Assembly (NCBI RefSeq): GCF_019038415.1
Contig: NZ_JAFKRG010000020.1
Span: 1 to 38,077 of the forward strand
DNA: 38,077 bases
Reading direction: 5' to 3'
Source: Synechococcus sp. CCY 9618
GTDB lineage: Bacteria > Cyanobacteriota > Cyanobacteriia > PCC-6307 > Cyanobiaceae
In this document: in pieces, positions 10,209 to 20,500 of the stretch
Numbering within the stretch: the stretch's first letter is position 1
How the letters are laid out: each line of letters starts with the position of its first letter
Notes under the pieces: model-generated
Databases searched by the model: none
Told to the model about the DNA's origin: nothing
The model's input: the letters and a program-made list of their open reading frames with translations, nothing else
Made by a program: the position numbers and the translations under genes

Positions 10209-10496
10209 TCAGCAAAAGGGTTGCAGCACGTCTTCCAGATCCCGCAGCTGGCCGGCTGGCACCAGGCGAGCCAGGGGCAGGCGGGTGGCGCCAGCGCCGA
10301 TCGGCACCTGCACCGCCTCAAGTCCCTGGCGGGCGCAGATCGCGGCACCCTGGTCCAGCCGGGCGGCACATTCGATCGCCAGGGTCTGGGCCAGGCCCGC
10401 ATCGCCCAGATAAAGGTGCCAGGCGGCCACCTGGATATAGATCCGGTCGGCGATCGCCTGACTAAGTTCCTCGATCTCCGGAGCGGAAAGCGTCAT
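10209..10496 (-). CDS. DUF3181 family protein
   Basis: A 95-residue protein whose N-terminal half (ELSQAIADRIYIQVAAWHLYLGDAGLAQTLA) matches the cyanobacterial DUF3181 pattern, an IY-(I/M)-V-A-xWHLYL-x-DA core. Function is unknown. The start ATG (10494-10496) overlaps the stop of the upstream 79-aa gene in an ATGA junction, so the two are translationally coupled. No membrane segment. Confidence 0.75.
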   Translation of the reverse strand: MTLSAPEIEELSQAIADRIYIQVAAWHLYLGDAGLAQTLAIECAARLDQGAAICARQGLEAVQVPIGAGATRLPLARLVPAGQLRDLEDVLQPFC

Positions 10497-10732
10497 GACT
10501 GGAGACGTGGACGTTGCAGCACCACCACACTCGCATGGGCCAGAAGCAGAGCAGCCCAGCCGACCGTGAGCCAGGCCAGGTGGGACCAGGGATGGCGCAG
10601 TCCCTGCACGACCCAGAGGCCGCTGTTCACGGCGGCGAAAAGAGCGGCATGGAGGGTGAGATTGACGATCCGCTCAAAGTGCCGGTAAGTGGGATCTTCG
10701 GGATCGGCAGGGCCGTACCAGCGGATCGGCAT
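10493..10732 (-). CDS. Small two-TM membrane protein
   Basis: A 79-residue protein with two hydrophobic segments (about residues 27-44 and 52-72) joined by a short GLRHPW loop. The RHFERIVNLTLHAALFAAVNSGLWV stretch followed by WLTVGWAALLLAHA resembles the '2TM' domain pattern, in which a charged helix leads into TM1 and TM2 carries G-W and a His. Function is unknown. It is the first gene of a three-gene minus-strand set and overlaps DUF3181 by four bases. Confidence 0.7.
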   Translation of the reverse strand: MPIRWYGPADPEDPTYRHFERIVNLTLHAALFAAVNSGLWVVQGLRHPWSHLAWLTVGWAALLLAHASVVVLQRPRLQS

Positions 10733-10807
10733 GGTGGGTCATCCCGCCGCAGGCGGTGGGGGTGGGCTGAAGCGGACCCTATCGGGCCGGAGGCAGGCGG
10801 AGCGTTG

Positions 10808-10838
10808 TTGACGGATCGGCACCCCGTGGGGTGAGAAT
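10808..10838 (+). promoter_or_regulatory. Possible tRNA-Arg promoter
   Basis: TTGACG (10808-10813) is a good -35 hexamer, and GAGAAT (10833-10838) is a weak -10 with 19-nt spacing. A transcript would start just before the tRNA at 10849. The spacing is longer than ideal, so this is tentative. Confidence 0.35.
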
Positions 10839-10848
10839 GACCAGGCAG

Positions 10849-10922
10849 GCGCTTGTAGCTCAGCGGATTAGAGCATCTGACTACGGATCAGAGGGTCGGG
10901 AGTTCGAATCTCTCCAGGCGCG
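10849..10922 (+). tRNA. tRNA-Arg (anticodon ACG)
   Basis: A 74-nt cloverleaf folds by eye. The acceptor stem GCGCTTG / CAGGCGC has one T-G pair and discriminator G. The D-arm is GCTC...GAGC. The anticodon stem is TCTGA / TCAGA with loop CTACGGA, giving anticodon ACG. The T-arm is GGGAG-TTCGAAT-CTCTC. Position 34 A would be edited to inosine to read CGU/CGC/CGA. The 3' CCA is not encoded, as is common in cyanobacteria. A terminator follows directly. Confidence 0.97.
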
Positions 10923-10933
10923 CTTTCTTCCAG

Positions 10934-10956
10934 ACCGTCCTTCGGGGCGGTTTTTT
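10934..10956 (+). terminator. Intrinsic terminator of tRNA-Arg
   Basis: A stem ACCGTCC / GGGCGGT (one G-T pair) is capped by a stable TTCG tetraloop and followed by a run of six T (10951-10956). It begins 12 bp after the tRNA 3' end. Confidence 0.9.
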
Positions 10957-11062
10957 CATGGCCGCTGGGACTGCGGCCCACCGGCGTGGAGTGGGAAGCC
11001 CCGGCAGGGTCGTTCGGCACCTCCCGGTTTGCCTACGATCAGCAACGACACCGAGTAGATCC

Positions 11063-12385
11063 ATGGCGGACCGAGAGGATCACGGCCCTGCGCCCACCCT
11101 GGCCTCCAGCCTGGCGCCCATCGACAGCCCACTGGCCAGTGGCGATCCGGCCATCGCCGCCCTTATCGAAAAGGAGCTGAGGCGGCAGCAGACCCATCTG
11201 GAGCTGATCGCCAGCGAGAACTTCGCCTCCCGGGCGGTGATGGAGGCCCAGGGCTCGGTGCTCACCAACAAGTACGCCGAAGGCCTGCCCCACAAGCGCT
11301 ATTACGGCGGCTGCGAGCACGTCGACATCATCGAGGAGCTGGCCATCGAGCGGGCCAAGCAGCTCTTCGGGGCGGCCTGGGCCAACGTGCAGCCCCACAG
11401 CGGTGCCCAGGCCAACTTCGCCGTGTTCCTGGCCCTTCTCCAGCCGGGCGACACGATCCTGGGCATGGACCTCTCCCATGGGGGGCATCTCACCCACGGG
11501 TCCCCCGTCAACGTGTCGGGCAAGTGGTTCAAGGCGGTCCACTACGGCGTCGACCCCGACAGCCACCGGCTCAACTTCGACACCATCCGCCAGCTCGCCC
11601 TGGAGCACCGGCCCAAGCTGATCATCTGCGGCTACTCCGCCTATCCCCGCACGATCGACTTCGCCGCCTTCCGCGCCATCGCCGACGAGGTGGGCGCCTT
11701 CCTGCTGGCCGACATGGCCCACATCGCCGGGCTGGTGGCCTCCGGGGTGCACCCCAGCCCCATCCCCCACTGCCATGTGGTCACCACCACCACCCACAAG
11801 ACCCTGCGCGGGCCCCGGGGCGGACTGATCCTGGCCTCTGATGCCACCTTCGGCCGCCAGTTCGACAAGGCGGTGTTCCCCGGTTCCCAGGGGGGACCGT
11901 TGGAGCACGTGATCGCCGCCAAGGCCGTGGCCTTCGGCGAGGCGCTGCAGCCCAGCTTCCGCAGTTACAGCCAGCAGGTGGTCCGCAACGCCCAGGCCCT
12001 GGCTGACCGCATCCAGGAGCGGGGCATCGCCGTGGTTTCCGGAGGCACCGACAACCACCTGGTGCTGCTGGATCTTCGCTCCATCGGCCTGACCGGCAAG
12101 GTGGCCGACCTGCTGGTGAGCGATGTCAACATCACCGCCAACAAGAACACGGTGCCCTTCGATCCCGAATCCCCCTTCGTGACCAGCGGGCTGCGGCTGG
12201 GCAGCGCCGCTCTGACCACCCGGGGTTTCGATGCAGCGGCCTTCCATGAGGTGGCCGACGTGATCGCCGATCGCCTCCTCCACCAGGACGATGCCGTCGT
12301 CGAACTGCGTTGCCGGGAGCGGGTGTCCTCCCTCTGCGAACGCTTCCCTCTCTACGGCCGGCAACGAGAGCTGCAGCACGCCTGA
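11063..12385 (+). CDS. glyA: Serine hydroxymethyltransferase
   Basis: A 440-residue PLP enzyme that interconverts serine and glycine with THF. In cyanobacteria it supplies one-carbon units and takes part in photorespiratory glycine use. Family motifs are [39 protein letters not shown] and [10 protein letters not shown]. The PLP lysine is Lys246 in [14 protein letters not shown]. The frame is open upstream, but the ATG at 11063 is preferred: the earlier part translates the tRNA terminator region. A TACGAT hexamer at 11034-11039 could be its -10. The stop is 59 bp before the WecA-like gene. Confidence 0.96.
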   Translation: MADREDHGPAPTLASSLAPIDSPLASGDPAIAALIEKELRRQQTHLELIASENFASRAVMEAQGSVLTNKYAEGLPHKRYYGGCEHVDIIEELAIERAKQLFGAAWANVQPHSGAQANFAVFLALLQPGDTILGMDLSHGGHLTHGSPVNVSGKWFKAVHYGVDPDSHRLNFDTIRQLALEHRPKLIICGYSAYPRTIDFAAFRAIADEVGAFLLADMAHIAGLVASGVHPSPIPHCHVVTTTTHKTLRGPRGGLILASDATFGRQFDKAVFPGSQGGPLEHVIAAKAVAFGEALQPSFRSYSQQVVRNAQALADRIQERGIAVVSGGTDNHLVLLDLRSIGLTGKVADLLVSDVNITANKNTVPFDPESPFVTSGLRLGSAALTTRGFDAAAFHEVADVIADRLLHQDDAVVELRCRERVSSLCERFPLYGRQRELQHA

Positions 12386-12444
12386 ATCGACATGTTCGCC
12401 GGTAACGTGACGCCCTCAGGCCCGCTGCTTCCCGGCCCATTGCT

Positions 12445-13527
12445 GTGACTCTTGCCTACAGCCCCAACGCGGCGGCCCTGCTGACGGCCACCGTGGCGGC
12501 CCTGCTCACGGCGCTGATCGTGCCTGTCGTGCGTGCCCTCGGCCTGCGCTGGGGACTGGTGGATCCCCCCGATGCCCGCAAGCAGCACACCCTGCCCATG
12601 GTCCGGCTCGGGGGGGTGGGCATCGTGGCGGGTTTCAGTCTCTCGCTCGCCTGCACCTGGGCCTTCGGCGGCTTTGCCGAACTGCCAGCGGCCAAGGATC
12701 AGCTGATCTGGACCACCCTGGCGGGAGCGCTGTGCTACTTCGTCATCGGTCTGGCCGATGACCTGTTCGCCCTGCCTCCCCTGCCCCGCCTGCTCGGCCA
12801 GGTGCTGGTGGCGGCGGCGGTGTGGAACCAGGGGGTCCGCATCGGCAGCATCGACCTCCCCTTCGGACTCGGATCCGACACGGCCTCCCTGACCCTCTCG
12901 GCGGGCCTGAGCCTGCTGGCGACCCTGGTCTGGCTGGTGGGGATCACCAACGCCATCAACTGGCTGGATGGGCTCGACGGCCTGGCGGCGGGGGTGAGCG
13001 GCATCGCGGCGGTGGGTCTGCTCTCGGTCAGCTTCAGCCTCAGCCAGCCCGCCGCCGGGCTGCTGGCCGCGGCCCTGGCGGGGAGCTGCCTGGGCTTCCT
13101 GCGCCACAACTTCAACCCCGCCCGCATCTTCATGGGCGATGGGGGCTCCTACTTCCTCGGCTTCGCCCTGGCGGCGATCAGCATCGTCGGCCCCGCCAAG
13201 CGGCTCACCAGCGTCAGCCTGCTGCTGCCCCTGCTGATCCTCTCCCTGCCGCTGGCCGACATGTCGGCGGTGATCATGGGCCGTCTGCGTGAAGGCCGCT
13301 CCCCCTTCTATCCGGATCGCCGCCATCTGCATCACCGCCTGCTGCGGGCCGGTTTCAGCCATCGCCGCACGGTGGTGCTGATCTATGCCTTCACCCAGTG
13401 GCTGGCCTCCCTGGCGCTCGTGCTGGCCAACGCGGAGATGCGCTTCCTCTGGCTGGGCCTGGCCACCGCGGTGCTGATCGCCGTGCTGGTGGTGAGCCGC
13501 CGCCAGATGCAGGAGGAGGCCCAGTGA
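12445..13527 (+). CDS. MraY-like glycosyltransferase (WecA/TagO/Rfe type)
   Basis: A 360-residue polytopic membrane enzyme of the polyprenyl-phosphate N-acetylhexosamine-1-phosphate transferase family. It probably attaches the first sugar-phosphate to undecaprenyl phosphate for O-antigen or exopolysaccharide. Motifs are [18 protein letters not shown], the Mg-binding DD pair at 105-106 (GLADDLFAL), [12 protein letters not shown] (Asp175, Asp178), [12 protein letters not shown] and the cytoplasmic [11 protein letters not shown] histidine loop. The HHRLL loop and DGxDGLA pattern favour WecA over MraY. The start is GTG at 12445. It overlaps the cinA start by four bases (GTGA), so the two are coupled. 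Confidence 0.88.
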   Translation: MTLAYSPNAAALLTATVAALLTALIVPVVRALGLRWGLVDPPDARKQHTLPMVRLGGVGIVAGFSLSLACTWAFGGFAELPAAKDQLIWTTLAGALCYFVIGLADDLFALPPLPRLLGQVLVAAAVWNQGVRIGSIDLPFGLGSDTASLTLSAGLSLLATLVWLVGITNAINWLDGLDGLAAGVSGIAAVGLLSVSFSLSQPAAGLLAAALAGSCLGFLRHNFNPARIFMGDGGSYFLGFALAAISIVGPAKRLTSVSLLLPLLILSLPLADMSAVIMGRLREGRSPFYPDRRHLHHRLLRAGFSHRRTVVLIYAFTQWLASLALVLANAEMRFLWLGLATAVLIAVLVVSRRQMQEEAQ

Positions 13528-14798
13528 GCGCCGCCCCCGGCCGCGCCGGGGTGGAGGTGCTCTGCATCGGAACCGAGCTGCTGCTGGGCAACATCGTCAA
13601 CGGCAATGCCCGCTGGCTGGCGGAGGAGCTGGCGGCCCTCGGCGTGGTGCACCACCGCCAGGAGGTGGTGGGCGACAACCGGGAGCGGCTGATCGAGGCG
13701 GTGCGGCAGGCGGCCGGCCGCTGCCGGGTGCTGATCACCACCGGCGGCCTGGGTCCCACCCCCGACGACCTCACCACCGAGGCGATCGCGGCGGCCTTCG
13801 GCGCCGACCTGGTGGAGCACGGCGAGATCTGGGCGGCCATCCAGGCGCGGATCCGTGCCCGGGGCCGTCCCGTGGCCGCCAGCAACCGCAAGCAGGCCCT
13901 GCTGCCCCGAGGCGCCGAGGTGCTGGCCAATCCCACCGGCACGGCCCCGGGGATGATCTGGACCCCGGTGCCGGGCTTCACGGTTCTCACCTTCCCGGGG
14001 GTGCCCAGCGAGCTGCGGGCCATGTGGCAGGCCACGGCGGCCCCCTGGCTGCGCCAGGCCGGCCTGGCCAGCGGCGTGTTTGCCAGCCGCATGCTGCGCT
14101 TCTGGGGTGTGGCCGAATCGGACCTGGCCGAGCGGGTGGGGGACCTGCTGGTCCTGGAGAACCCCACCGTGGCCCCCTATGCCGGGGCGGGCGAAGTGAA
14201 GCTGCGGATCACGGCCCGGGCGGCCGACGGGGCGGCCGCCGCGGCGCTGCTGGCTCCGGTGGAGGCGGAGCTGCGACGCCGCACCGGCGCCAGCTGTTAT
14301 GGCGTCGATGGCGACAGCCTCGCTTCGGTGGTGCTGGCGGCCCTGCGCCGGCGCGGCGAGACCCTGGCGGTGGCCGAGTCATGCACAGGCGGCGGCATCG
14401 GCGCGGCCCTGGCGGCGGTGCCGGGGGCGTCGGAGGTGTTTGTCGGGGGCGTGATCGCTTACGCCAACAGGGTCAAGCAGGAGCTGCTGGGGGTGCCGGG
14501 CGCGCTTCTGGAGCGGCACGGGGCCGTGAGCGATCCGGTGGCCGAAGCCATGGCCGAGGGGGTGCGCCTCCGCACGGGGTCCACCTGGGCGGTGGCGGTC
14601 ACCGGCATCGCCGGGCCGGGAGGCGGCAGCGCCGCCAAGCCCGTCGGGTTGGTGCACATCGCCGTGGCGGGCCCCGAAGGTTGCCGCAGCGAGGGGGTGA
14701 GATTCGGCAGCGGCCGCGAACGCCACAGCATCCAGACCCTCACCGTGGGAGAAACCCTGAATCGTCTGCGGTTACAGCTGAACCATCGGGGGATCTGA
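13524..14798 (+). CDS. cinA: CinA family protein (competence/damage-inducible, NMN deamidase type)
   Basis: A 424-residue two-domain protein. The N-terminal MoaB/CinA (COG1058) domain has [17 protein letters not shown] and [16 protein letters not shown]. The C-terminal CinA deamidase domain has [30 protein letters not shown] and [19 protein letters not shown]. Family members act as ADP-ribose pyrophosphatase and/or NMN deamidase in pyridine nucleotide salvage. The GTG start at 13524 is favoured: it has an AGGAGG ribosome site 7 nt upstream, begins just before the family motif, and makes a GTGA overlap with the preceding gene. Frame upstream of it is open but not family-like. Confidence 0.93.
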   Translation: MSAAPGRAGVEVLCIGTELLLGNIVNGNARWLAEELAALGVVHHRQEVVGDNRERLIEAVRQAAGRCRVLITTGGLGPTPDDLTTEAIAAAFGADLVEHGEIWAAIQARIRARGRPVAASNRKQALLPRGAEVLANPTGTAPGMIWTPVPGFTVLTFPGVPSELRAMWQATAAPWLRQAGLASGVFASRMLRFWGVAESDLAERVGDLLVLENPTVAPYAGAGEVKLRITARAADGAAAAALLAPVEAELRRRTGASCYGVDGDSLASVVLAALRRRGETLAVAESCTGGGIGAALAAVPGASEVFVGGVIAYANRVKQELLGVPGALLERHGAVSDPVAEAMAEGVRLRTGSTWAVAVTGIAGPGGGSAAKPVGLVHIAVAGPEGCRSEGVRFGSGRERHSIQTLTVGETLNRLRLQLNHRGI

Positions 14799-15154
14799 GC
14801 CGGCCTGATCGGAACTTCTGCTGCGGCAGCCGCCAACGATCACGAATCCTGAGCCATGGACTTTTCCCCGGTGCTCCGTTCTTTTCCCCCGAACGCCGGG
14901 GCTTTTCCACAGGCCGTCGGTGCCGTTCCGGCGCCCTCAGGCGCGTCCTGGGTCCTGGCTGCGGGAAAGGCCTTCCCCCCTTGACCGGACGCGGACCGCG
15001 GCACCGGTCCGACGGCCGCCGGCGGTCGGGCACCCGGAAGCCGCCCTCCGCCGGGATTCTCAGCGGCGGACCCTTGGGACCGGCCCCCTGCGGCCGGCTT
15101 TGACGCCGGGGACACCGGCGTGGCCTGATGGGGGGGACCGACGACCAGCGCCGA
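14799..15154. other. Gene-free, GC-rich structured intergenic region with TTTTCC repeats
   Basis: I see no convincing gene in these 356 bp. Three CTTTTCC copies (TTTTCC at 14862, 14882 and 14903) are spaced 20 and 21 bp apart. The last is TTTTCCACA (14903-14911), which fits the bacterial DnaA-box consensus TTWTNCACA. Further on are perfect 6-bp inverted repeats: GGACCG/CGGTCC (14993-15010) and CCGGCC/GGCCGG (15080-15097), the latter followed by CTTT. An unannotated RNA, a cinA terminator or a protein-binding region are all possible. If translation of the next gene starts at 15128 instead of 15155, this region is 27 bp shorter. Confidence 0.5.
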
Positions 15155-15463
15155 ATGAGCCAGATTCCCGACCACGCTCCCCGCACCGTGAGCATCGAGA
15201 ACCAGATGCCGGAGGACCTGTTCGAGGCCATGCGGGAGTTCATCCGGGTCCACCCCCAGTGGGACCAGTACCGCCTGATGCAGGCGGCCCTGGCGGGTTT
15301 TCTGTTCCAGCACGCCAGCCACGACCGGGCCGTGGCCCGGCACTACCTCGACGGTCTGTTCCGGCGTGAGCAGCCGCCCGCGGAATCCCTCACCGGCCAT
15401 GGGGAGCCCCCCCCCGGCGGTGACGACCGGGCTGCGGACCGGAACAGCCTCCTTCTAGGCTGA
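15155..15463 (+). CDS. DUF2811 domain protein
   Basis: A 102-residue protein. The family core is [39 protein letters not shown] and a following [12 protein letters not shown], which matches the cyanobacterial DUF2811 pattern (a short helical domain with HPxWDQ). The C-terminal 30 residues are low-complexity Gly/Asp-rich. Function is unknown. Two ATGs are possible: 15128, and 15155 (preferred, since the conserved part begins about ten residues later). Neither has a clear ribosome site. Confidence 0.7.
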   Translation: MSQIPDHAPRTVSIENQMPEDLFEAMREFIRVHPQWDQYRLMQAALAGFLFQHASHDRAVARHYLDGLFRREQPPAESLTGHGEPPPGGDDRAADRNSLLLG

Positions 15464-15488
15464 AATCCGCCCTTTCCGATCCCGTCTC

Positions 15489-16931
15489 TTGAGCGCCGGC
15501 ACCCTCTACGACAAGGTATGGGAGCTGCACCGGGTCGCCGATCTGCCCGGCGGTGCCACCCAGCTCTTCATCGGTCTGCACCTGATCCACGAGGTCACCA
15601 GCCCCCAGGCCTTCGCCGCCCTCCATGACCTCGGTCTGGCGGTGCGCCATCCGGAGCGCACGGTGGCCACGGTGGATCACATCGTCCCCACCACCTCCCA
15701 GGCGAGGCCCTTCGCCGATTCCCTGGCCGAGGAGATGCTGGCCACCCTCGAGGCCAACTGCGCCACCCATGGCATCACCCTGCATGGCCTCGGCAGCGGC
15801 CGCCAGGGCATTGTTCATGTGATCGCCCCGGAGCTGGGGCTCACCCAGCCCGGCATGACCGTGGCCTGCGGCGATTCCCACACGTCCACCCATGGCGCCT
15901 TCGGGGCCATCGCCTTCGGCATCGGCACCAGCCAGGTGCGCGACGTGCTCGCCAGCCAGAGCCTGGCCATGGGCAAGCTCAAGGTGCGCCGGATCCGGGT
16001 GGAGGGGGAGCTGCAGAGCGGCGTCTTCGCCAAGGATCTGGTGCTCCACATCATCCGTCGTCTGGGGGTGAAGGGCGGTGTGGGCTACGCCTACGAATTC
16101 GCCGGCCCGGCGATCGAGGCCCTCTCGATGGAGGAGCGCATGACCCTCTGCAACATGGCCATCGAGGGCGGTGCCCGCTGCGGCTACATCAATCCCGATG
16201 CCGTCACCTTCGCGTACCTGAAGGGGCGGCCCCACGCCCCCACCGGCGAGGCCTGGGAGCGGGCCGTGGCCTGGTGGAGCGGCCTCGCCTCCGATGCCGA
16301 TGCCGTCTTCGACGATGAGGTGGTGTTCGACGCGGCGGCGATCGCGCCCACCGTCACCTGGGGCATCACCCCGGGGCAGGGGATCGGTGTCGACGAGACC
16401 GTGCCCACCCTGGAGCAGACCGAGGCCGACGAGCGGCCGATCGCCGAGGAGGCCTATCGCTACATGGATCTCAGCCCCGGAGCGCCGATCGAGGGGCTGC
16501 CGGTGGACGTCTGCTTCATCGGCAGCTGCACCAACGGCCGGCTCAGCGATCTGCGCGCCGCCGCCGCCATCGCCCGGGGCCGCCACGTGGCCGTCGGCAT
16601 CAAGGCCTTCGTGGTGCCGGGCAGCGAGCAGGTGGCGGCGGCGGCCGAGGCCGAGGGGCTCGATGCGGTGTTCCGCGAGGCCGGCTTCGAGTGGCGTGAG
16701 CCCGGTTGCTCCATGTGCCTGGCCATGAACCCGGACCGCCTGGAGGGGCGCCAGATCAGCGCCAGCTCCAGCAATCGCAACTTCAAGGGGCGCCAGGGGT
16801 CCGCCTCCGGCCGCACCCTGCTGATGAGCCCAGCCATGGTGGCGGCGGCCGCCGTCAGCGGCCACGTCGCCGATGTGCGCCGGCTGCTCGCCATCCCTAC
16901 GAACCCAGAGCCCGCCGCCACTTCCGCATGA
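15489..16931 (+). CDS. leuC: 3-Isopropylmalate dehydratase large subunit
   Basis: A 480-residue aconitase-family subunit that, with LeuD, isomerises 2- to 3-isopropylmalate in leucine synthesis. It starts with TTG at 15489 ([15 protein letters not shown]). The 4Fe-4S ligands are Cys347 in GSCTNGRL and Cys407 and Cys410 in [13 protein letters not shown]. Substrate-binding [23 protein letters not shown] and the [12 protein letters not shown] loop are intact. Length is standard. The stop overlaps the leuD start (ATGA, 16928-16931), which indicates translational coupling. Confidence 0.97.
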   Translation: MSAGTLYDKVWELHRVADLPGGATQLFIGLHLIHEVTSPQAFAALHDLGLAVRHPERTVATVDHIVPTTSQARPFADSLAEEMLATLEANCATHGITLHGLGSGRQGIVHVIAPELGLTQPGMTVACGDSHTSTHGAFGAIAFGIGTSQVRDVLASQSLAMGKLKVRRIRVEGELQSGVFAKDLVLHIIRRLGVKGGVGYAYEFAGPAIEALSMEERMTLCNMAIEGGARCGYINPDAVTFAYLKGRPHAPTGEAWERAVAWWSGLASDADAVFDDEVVFDAAAIAPTVTWGITPGQGIGVDETVPTLEQTEADERPIAEEAYRYMDLSPGAPIEGLPVDVCFIGSCTNGRLSDLRAAAAIARGRHVAVGIKAFVVPGSEQVAAAAEAEGLDAVFREAGFEWREPGCSMCLAMNPDRLEGRQISASSSNRNFKGRQGSASGRTLLMSPAMVAAAAVSGHVADVRRLLAIPTNPEPAATSA

Positions 16932-17554
16932 GCACCAGCCCCTTCCCGTCCGGACCGATCCAGGCCCTCCGGGGGCATGCCCTGGTCCTTCCCGGAGATG
17001 ACATCGACACCGACCGGATCATCCCGGCCCGCTATCTGAAATGTGTCACCTTCGACGGTCTGGTCGACGGCGTCTTCGCCGACGACCGCGCCGAGCGGGC
17101 GGGCGACCATCCCTTCGACCGGCCGGAACAACGGGGCGCTTCGATCCTGGTGGTGAACCGCAACTTCGGATGCGGCTCCAGCAGGGAGCACGCGCCGCAG
17201 GCGCTGATGCGCTGGGGCATCCGGGCGGTGATCGGCGAGAGCTTCGCCGAGATCTTCTTCGGCAACTGCCTGGCCCTGGGCATACCCTGCCTCACCGCCG
17301 ATCACGACGCCGTACTGGCCCTGCAGGCGGCCATCGCCGCCGATCCGGGCACCGTTCTGCAGCTCGATCTCGACCCGCCCCGGGTGACGCTCAGCGGCGA
17401 TGGGTCTTCCCGGGTCTGGCCCCTGGGACTCCCCGCAGGTCCCGCCCGCATGCTGGTGAGCGGGGAATGGAACGGCACGGCCCAACTGGTGGCCCACGAC
17501 AACGAACTGCGGGCCACGGTGGCCCGGCTGCCCTACATGGCCGGCTTTACCTAG
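16928..17554 (+). CDS. leuD: 3-Isopropylmalate dehydratase small subunit
   Basis: A 208-residue swivel-domain partner of LeuC. Motifs are [23 protein letters not shown] and [17 protein letters not shown] (seen in pieces), then [22 protein letters not shown]. It begins in an ATGA overlap with leuC. The 3' end is unusual: the last coding bases and stop lie in a 20-bp sequence repeated almost exactly downstream (17541-17560 and 17561-17580). The second copy contains the stop of the convergent LptD-like gene. Confidence 0.96.
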   Translation: MSTSPFPSGPIQALRGHALVLPGDDIDTDRIIPARYLKCVTFDGLVDGVFADDRAERAGDHPFDRPEQRGASILVVNRNFGCGSSREHAPQALMRWGIRAVIGESFAEIFFGNCLALGIPCLTADHDAVLALQAAIAADPGTVLQLDLDPPRVTLSGDGSSRVWPLGLPAGPARMLVSGEWNGTAQLVAHDNELRATVARLPYMAGFT

Positions 17555-17580
17555 GAGGGGCGGGCTTTACCTAGAAGGGG
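17541..17580. repeat. Imperfect 20-bp tandem duplication at leuD/LptD stop codons
   Basis: Two adjacent 20-bp copies differ at two positions (CCGGCTTTACCTAGGAGGGG, then CGGGCTTTACCTAGAAGGGG). The first carries the leuD stop TAG (17552-17554). The second carries the minus-strand TAG stop of the LptD-like gene (17571-17573), so two convergent genes end in copies of one sequence. Confidence 0.85.
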
Positions 17581-20500
17581 CGCTGGAGAGTGTTTCTTGT
17601 GGGGTGGTAGGGGATGAAGGGCGTTCCCGGGCCGTTGAAGTTGAAGTCGTTCAGCCGCACCCGGATGCCACCGAGGCCGTCGTAGGGGCTGTAGTACACC
17701 CCGATCTCGTAGGAGCGCCGCTGCCAGCGCAGCTCCAGGTAGGACCCGGTGATGTCGCCGTAGAACTCGGAACCGGGATCGACGTTGATGCCCACGCCGC
17801 CGCTGAACACCAGGGGACCCACCAGCTGCTGGCTGAGACCGATCCCCAGCGTGCCCAGATCCACGGCCCGGTCGAAGTTGAGCGGACTCTGGCCCTGCCG
17901 CAAGGTGATGCCGCCGGTGACCGTGAGCCGGGTGAAATCGAAGAAGGGCTTCTCGAAGTGGCCCAGGGTCAGCGAGGGGCCGAACGACAGCCCGATCGTG
18001 TTCTGGTTGGAGCCATCGCTGAAGTAAGTCGCGATACCTAGCAGGTTGGCGTCCAGGCGCAGGCCGGGCACGACCGGCACCGGCGTATTGGACAACGCCA
18101 CCACCGGTGGGCTGGTGGAGGCCTTCCCGGTCCAGAGGGGATAGGAGAAGTTCATCGAGCCGACCGCACTGGCCCGCCAGAGGCTCAGCAGATCGGAGCT
18201 CCCGGACTGTTCGGCTTCGAACCGGCCGACGCCCAGCCTCCAGTAATAGCTCCGCGAGAGCTTGCCCCAGCTGGGGGCGGATCCCCGGTCTTCGAGGGAG
18301 ACGCCGTAGGCGGAGTAGACGTCCTGTTCCCCCAGGGAGCCGTTCCAGGTCCGGAAGCGGTAGGCCCCGAAGATCCTGAAGGTGCTTTCCCCGAGCAGGG
18401 GCATGGTCACCTTCCTGGAGAAGTCGCCGTAGCTGCGGGTCCCGTCGGCGAAATTGTCGGGATCAAGGGTGGAGAGACTGAGCCTGGCTTCGGCGTCGAA
18501 TCCCAGGAACATGCCGTTGAGCTTGGCTTCCAGGCCGAAGTAATCACCGGTCTTGGCCGGTTGCTCCACGCTGCGGGTGCTGCCAGGGGGGGAGCCGGGT
18601 GGGGGATAGACGCTGGTGGTGCCCTCAAACAGACGCTGCACCATCACCTGGGGCTGGATCTGGAGGGTGGTGGTGTTGCCGAGCTTGAACGACTGGTTGT
18701 AGCCGATGAAGAAGCCGTCCCGGTCCTCCGTGTCGTTGCCCAGCACCAGGCGATTGCTGACCTCCTCCTCCTTCTCGATCCGTTGCTCGCGCGTGACCCG
18801 GATCGGCAACCGGTCTTCGAGCCGCAGGGTGTTGCGTCGGGCTTTGACCAGGGTCGTGCCATCCGGCAGCAGGGTGATCACCACCTGCTCGGAATCCATC
18901 CACGACTGGGCAGGGGTGAAGGGATCGTTGGTGAATCCCATCCGATCTGCGGACAGGGTGTTGGGTGTGAATCTCAGGCGCCGACTCTGGATCCGCCAGC
19001 GGCTGATGAAGCCCTTGATCAGTTCCCCGCTTCTGGAGTTGTTCAGGCCCCTGAGCTGCTCCGGTCGGGTCGTGCCGAAGTCGTCGGCTGTGTCGGTTGT
19101 GGAGAGATTCCCGGAGAAACCGAACCCCCGCTCGCCCGTGAGACTTCGCTGGAAGCTGACGCCGTCCACCCTCTGGGGGATCGCGGCGATGGCCTCGCGG
19201 CGCAGCCGTTCCTGCTCGCGGGCGTTACGCCAGACCCCGCCCCTGTCGGGGCCGGACGCCGCTTCCGGTGGCGGTGGCACCGGCTGGCTGTTGGTGCCGC
19301 TCCAGCCCGGCCCCATGGTCACCTGCTCGAGCCGCTGGGCCAGGCCGTCGGGCTGTTCGCTGGCCAGCGGAGGCGCCCCCGGACAGCCCTGGGCCGGTGG
19401 CACCGCCATCGGCTGGCCGGTGGCCGGCCGGTCGGCACCGAAGCGGTAGCGCAGGCCGACCAGGTAGGCGTTGCTGCCTTCGCTGACGCCGCTGAAGGTG
19501 CCGTAGGCCCCGGAGCGGTGGTGGATGCGGCCCACCGCCGACCAGCGGGGGGTGACCAGGGCCTCCACCTCGAAGGCCAGATAGTTGAGCAGCCGGGCCG
19601 AGTTCGGACGGAAGGTGTTCTCGTAGTTGCTCTTGGCGGAGAGGACACTGAGTCCCTCGACGAAGAAGACGTTGAGCCAGGGCCTCAGCCACAGCCGCAG
19701 ACCGAGCCCCGCGGTCAGCTCGCCGAAGGTCTGGCTGGGGGTGTTGGAGAAGGGCACCGACTGGTTGAAGCCCCCGCCCGGCTGGGCGCTCGCCCGGTGG
19801 CCGAGCAGGTTGGCGTCGAATTCCAGCGACACCGGTCCGGCCTCGAAGAGCCGGCGCTGCAGACCGATCCCCCCCAGGTATTCGGGCCGGAACCGGCCGC
19901 TGAAGGTGAAGGTGTCGCCGAACTCACCGGCGTACATCTGTCCGGCCCATGCGGTCGCCGCCCAGGGGTAGGGATGCCACTGGGGCACGGCCGGGTAGAT
20001 CGGTGTGCAGCTGATCGGCTCCGGAGGCGGCAGCGGCTGGGAGGCCTCCGTCGCGAGGTCGAAGTCGGCCGAGCTGGTGTCGAGATCGATCACGCCGTAG
20101 ACGTCGTCGATCTCGCCGATCCCCTCCAGCAGCGAATAGCGCAGGCGGCTGGCCTGCAGGTATTGCTGGCCGCGCTGAAAACGCACGTTGCCCACCGCGT
20201 AGATGGAGCGCGTGCTGGCTTCGAATTCCAGCCGATCCGCCAGCAGGCGGCCCCCGGCGATTCTGGCCATGACGTTGCCGGTGGCCACGAAGCGCTGCAG
20301 CTGGCCGTCGTACCCCTGCTGGTTCGCGGTCAGTTCGATCTCCAGGGGCACGTCCTCGTCCTTCAGGCCCTCCGGGGAGAGGCCAGAGGCCGGTTCCGGC
20401 ACCGTCAGCGGCGCCGGCCTGGCCGGTGCCGTGGCGGGGCCGGAAGCCGGCGGTGCAGGAGAGGCTCCGGCCTCAGGTTCGTCGTCGAAGGGATCGGGGG

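Noticed and set aside
15390-16865. Long minus-strand open frame opposite leuC
   Set aside because: Antisense shadow of leuC with no family-like motif; leuC is fully supported on the plus strand.
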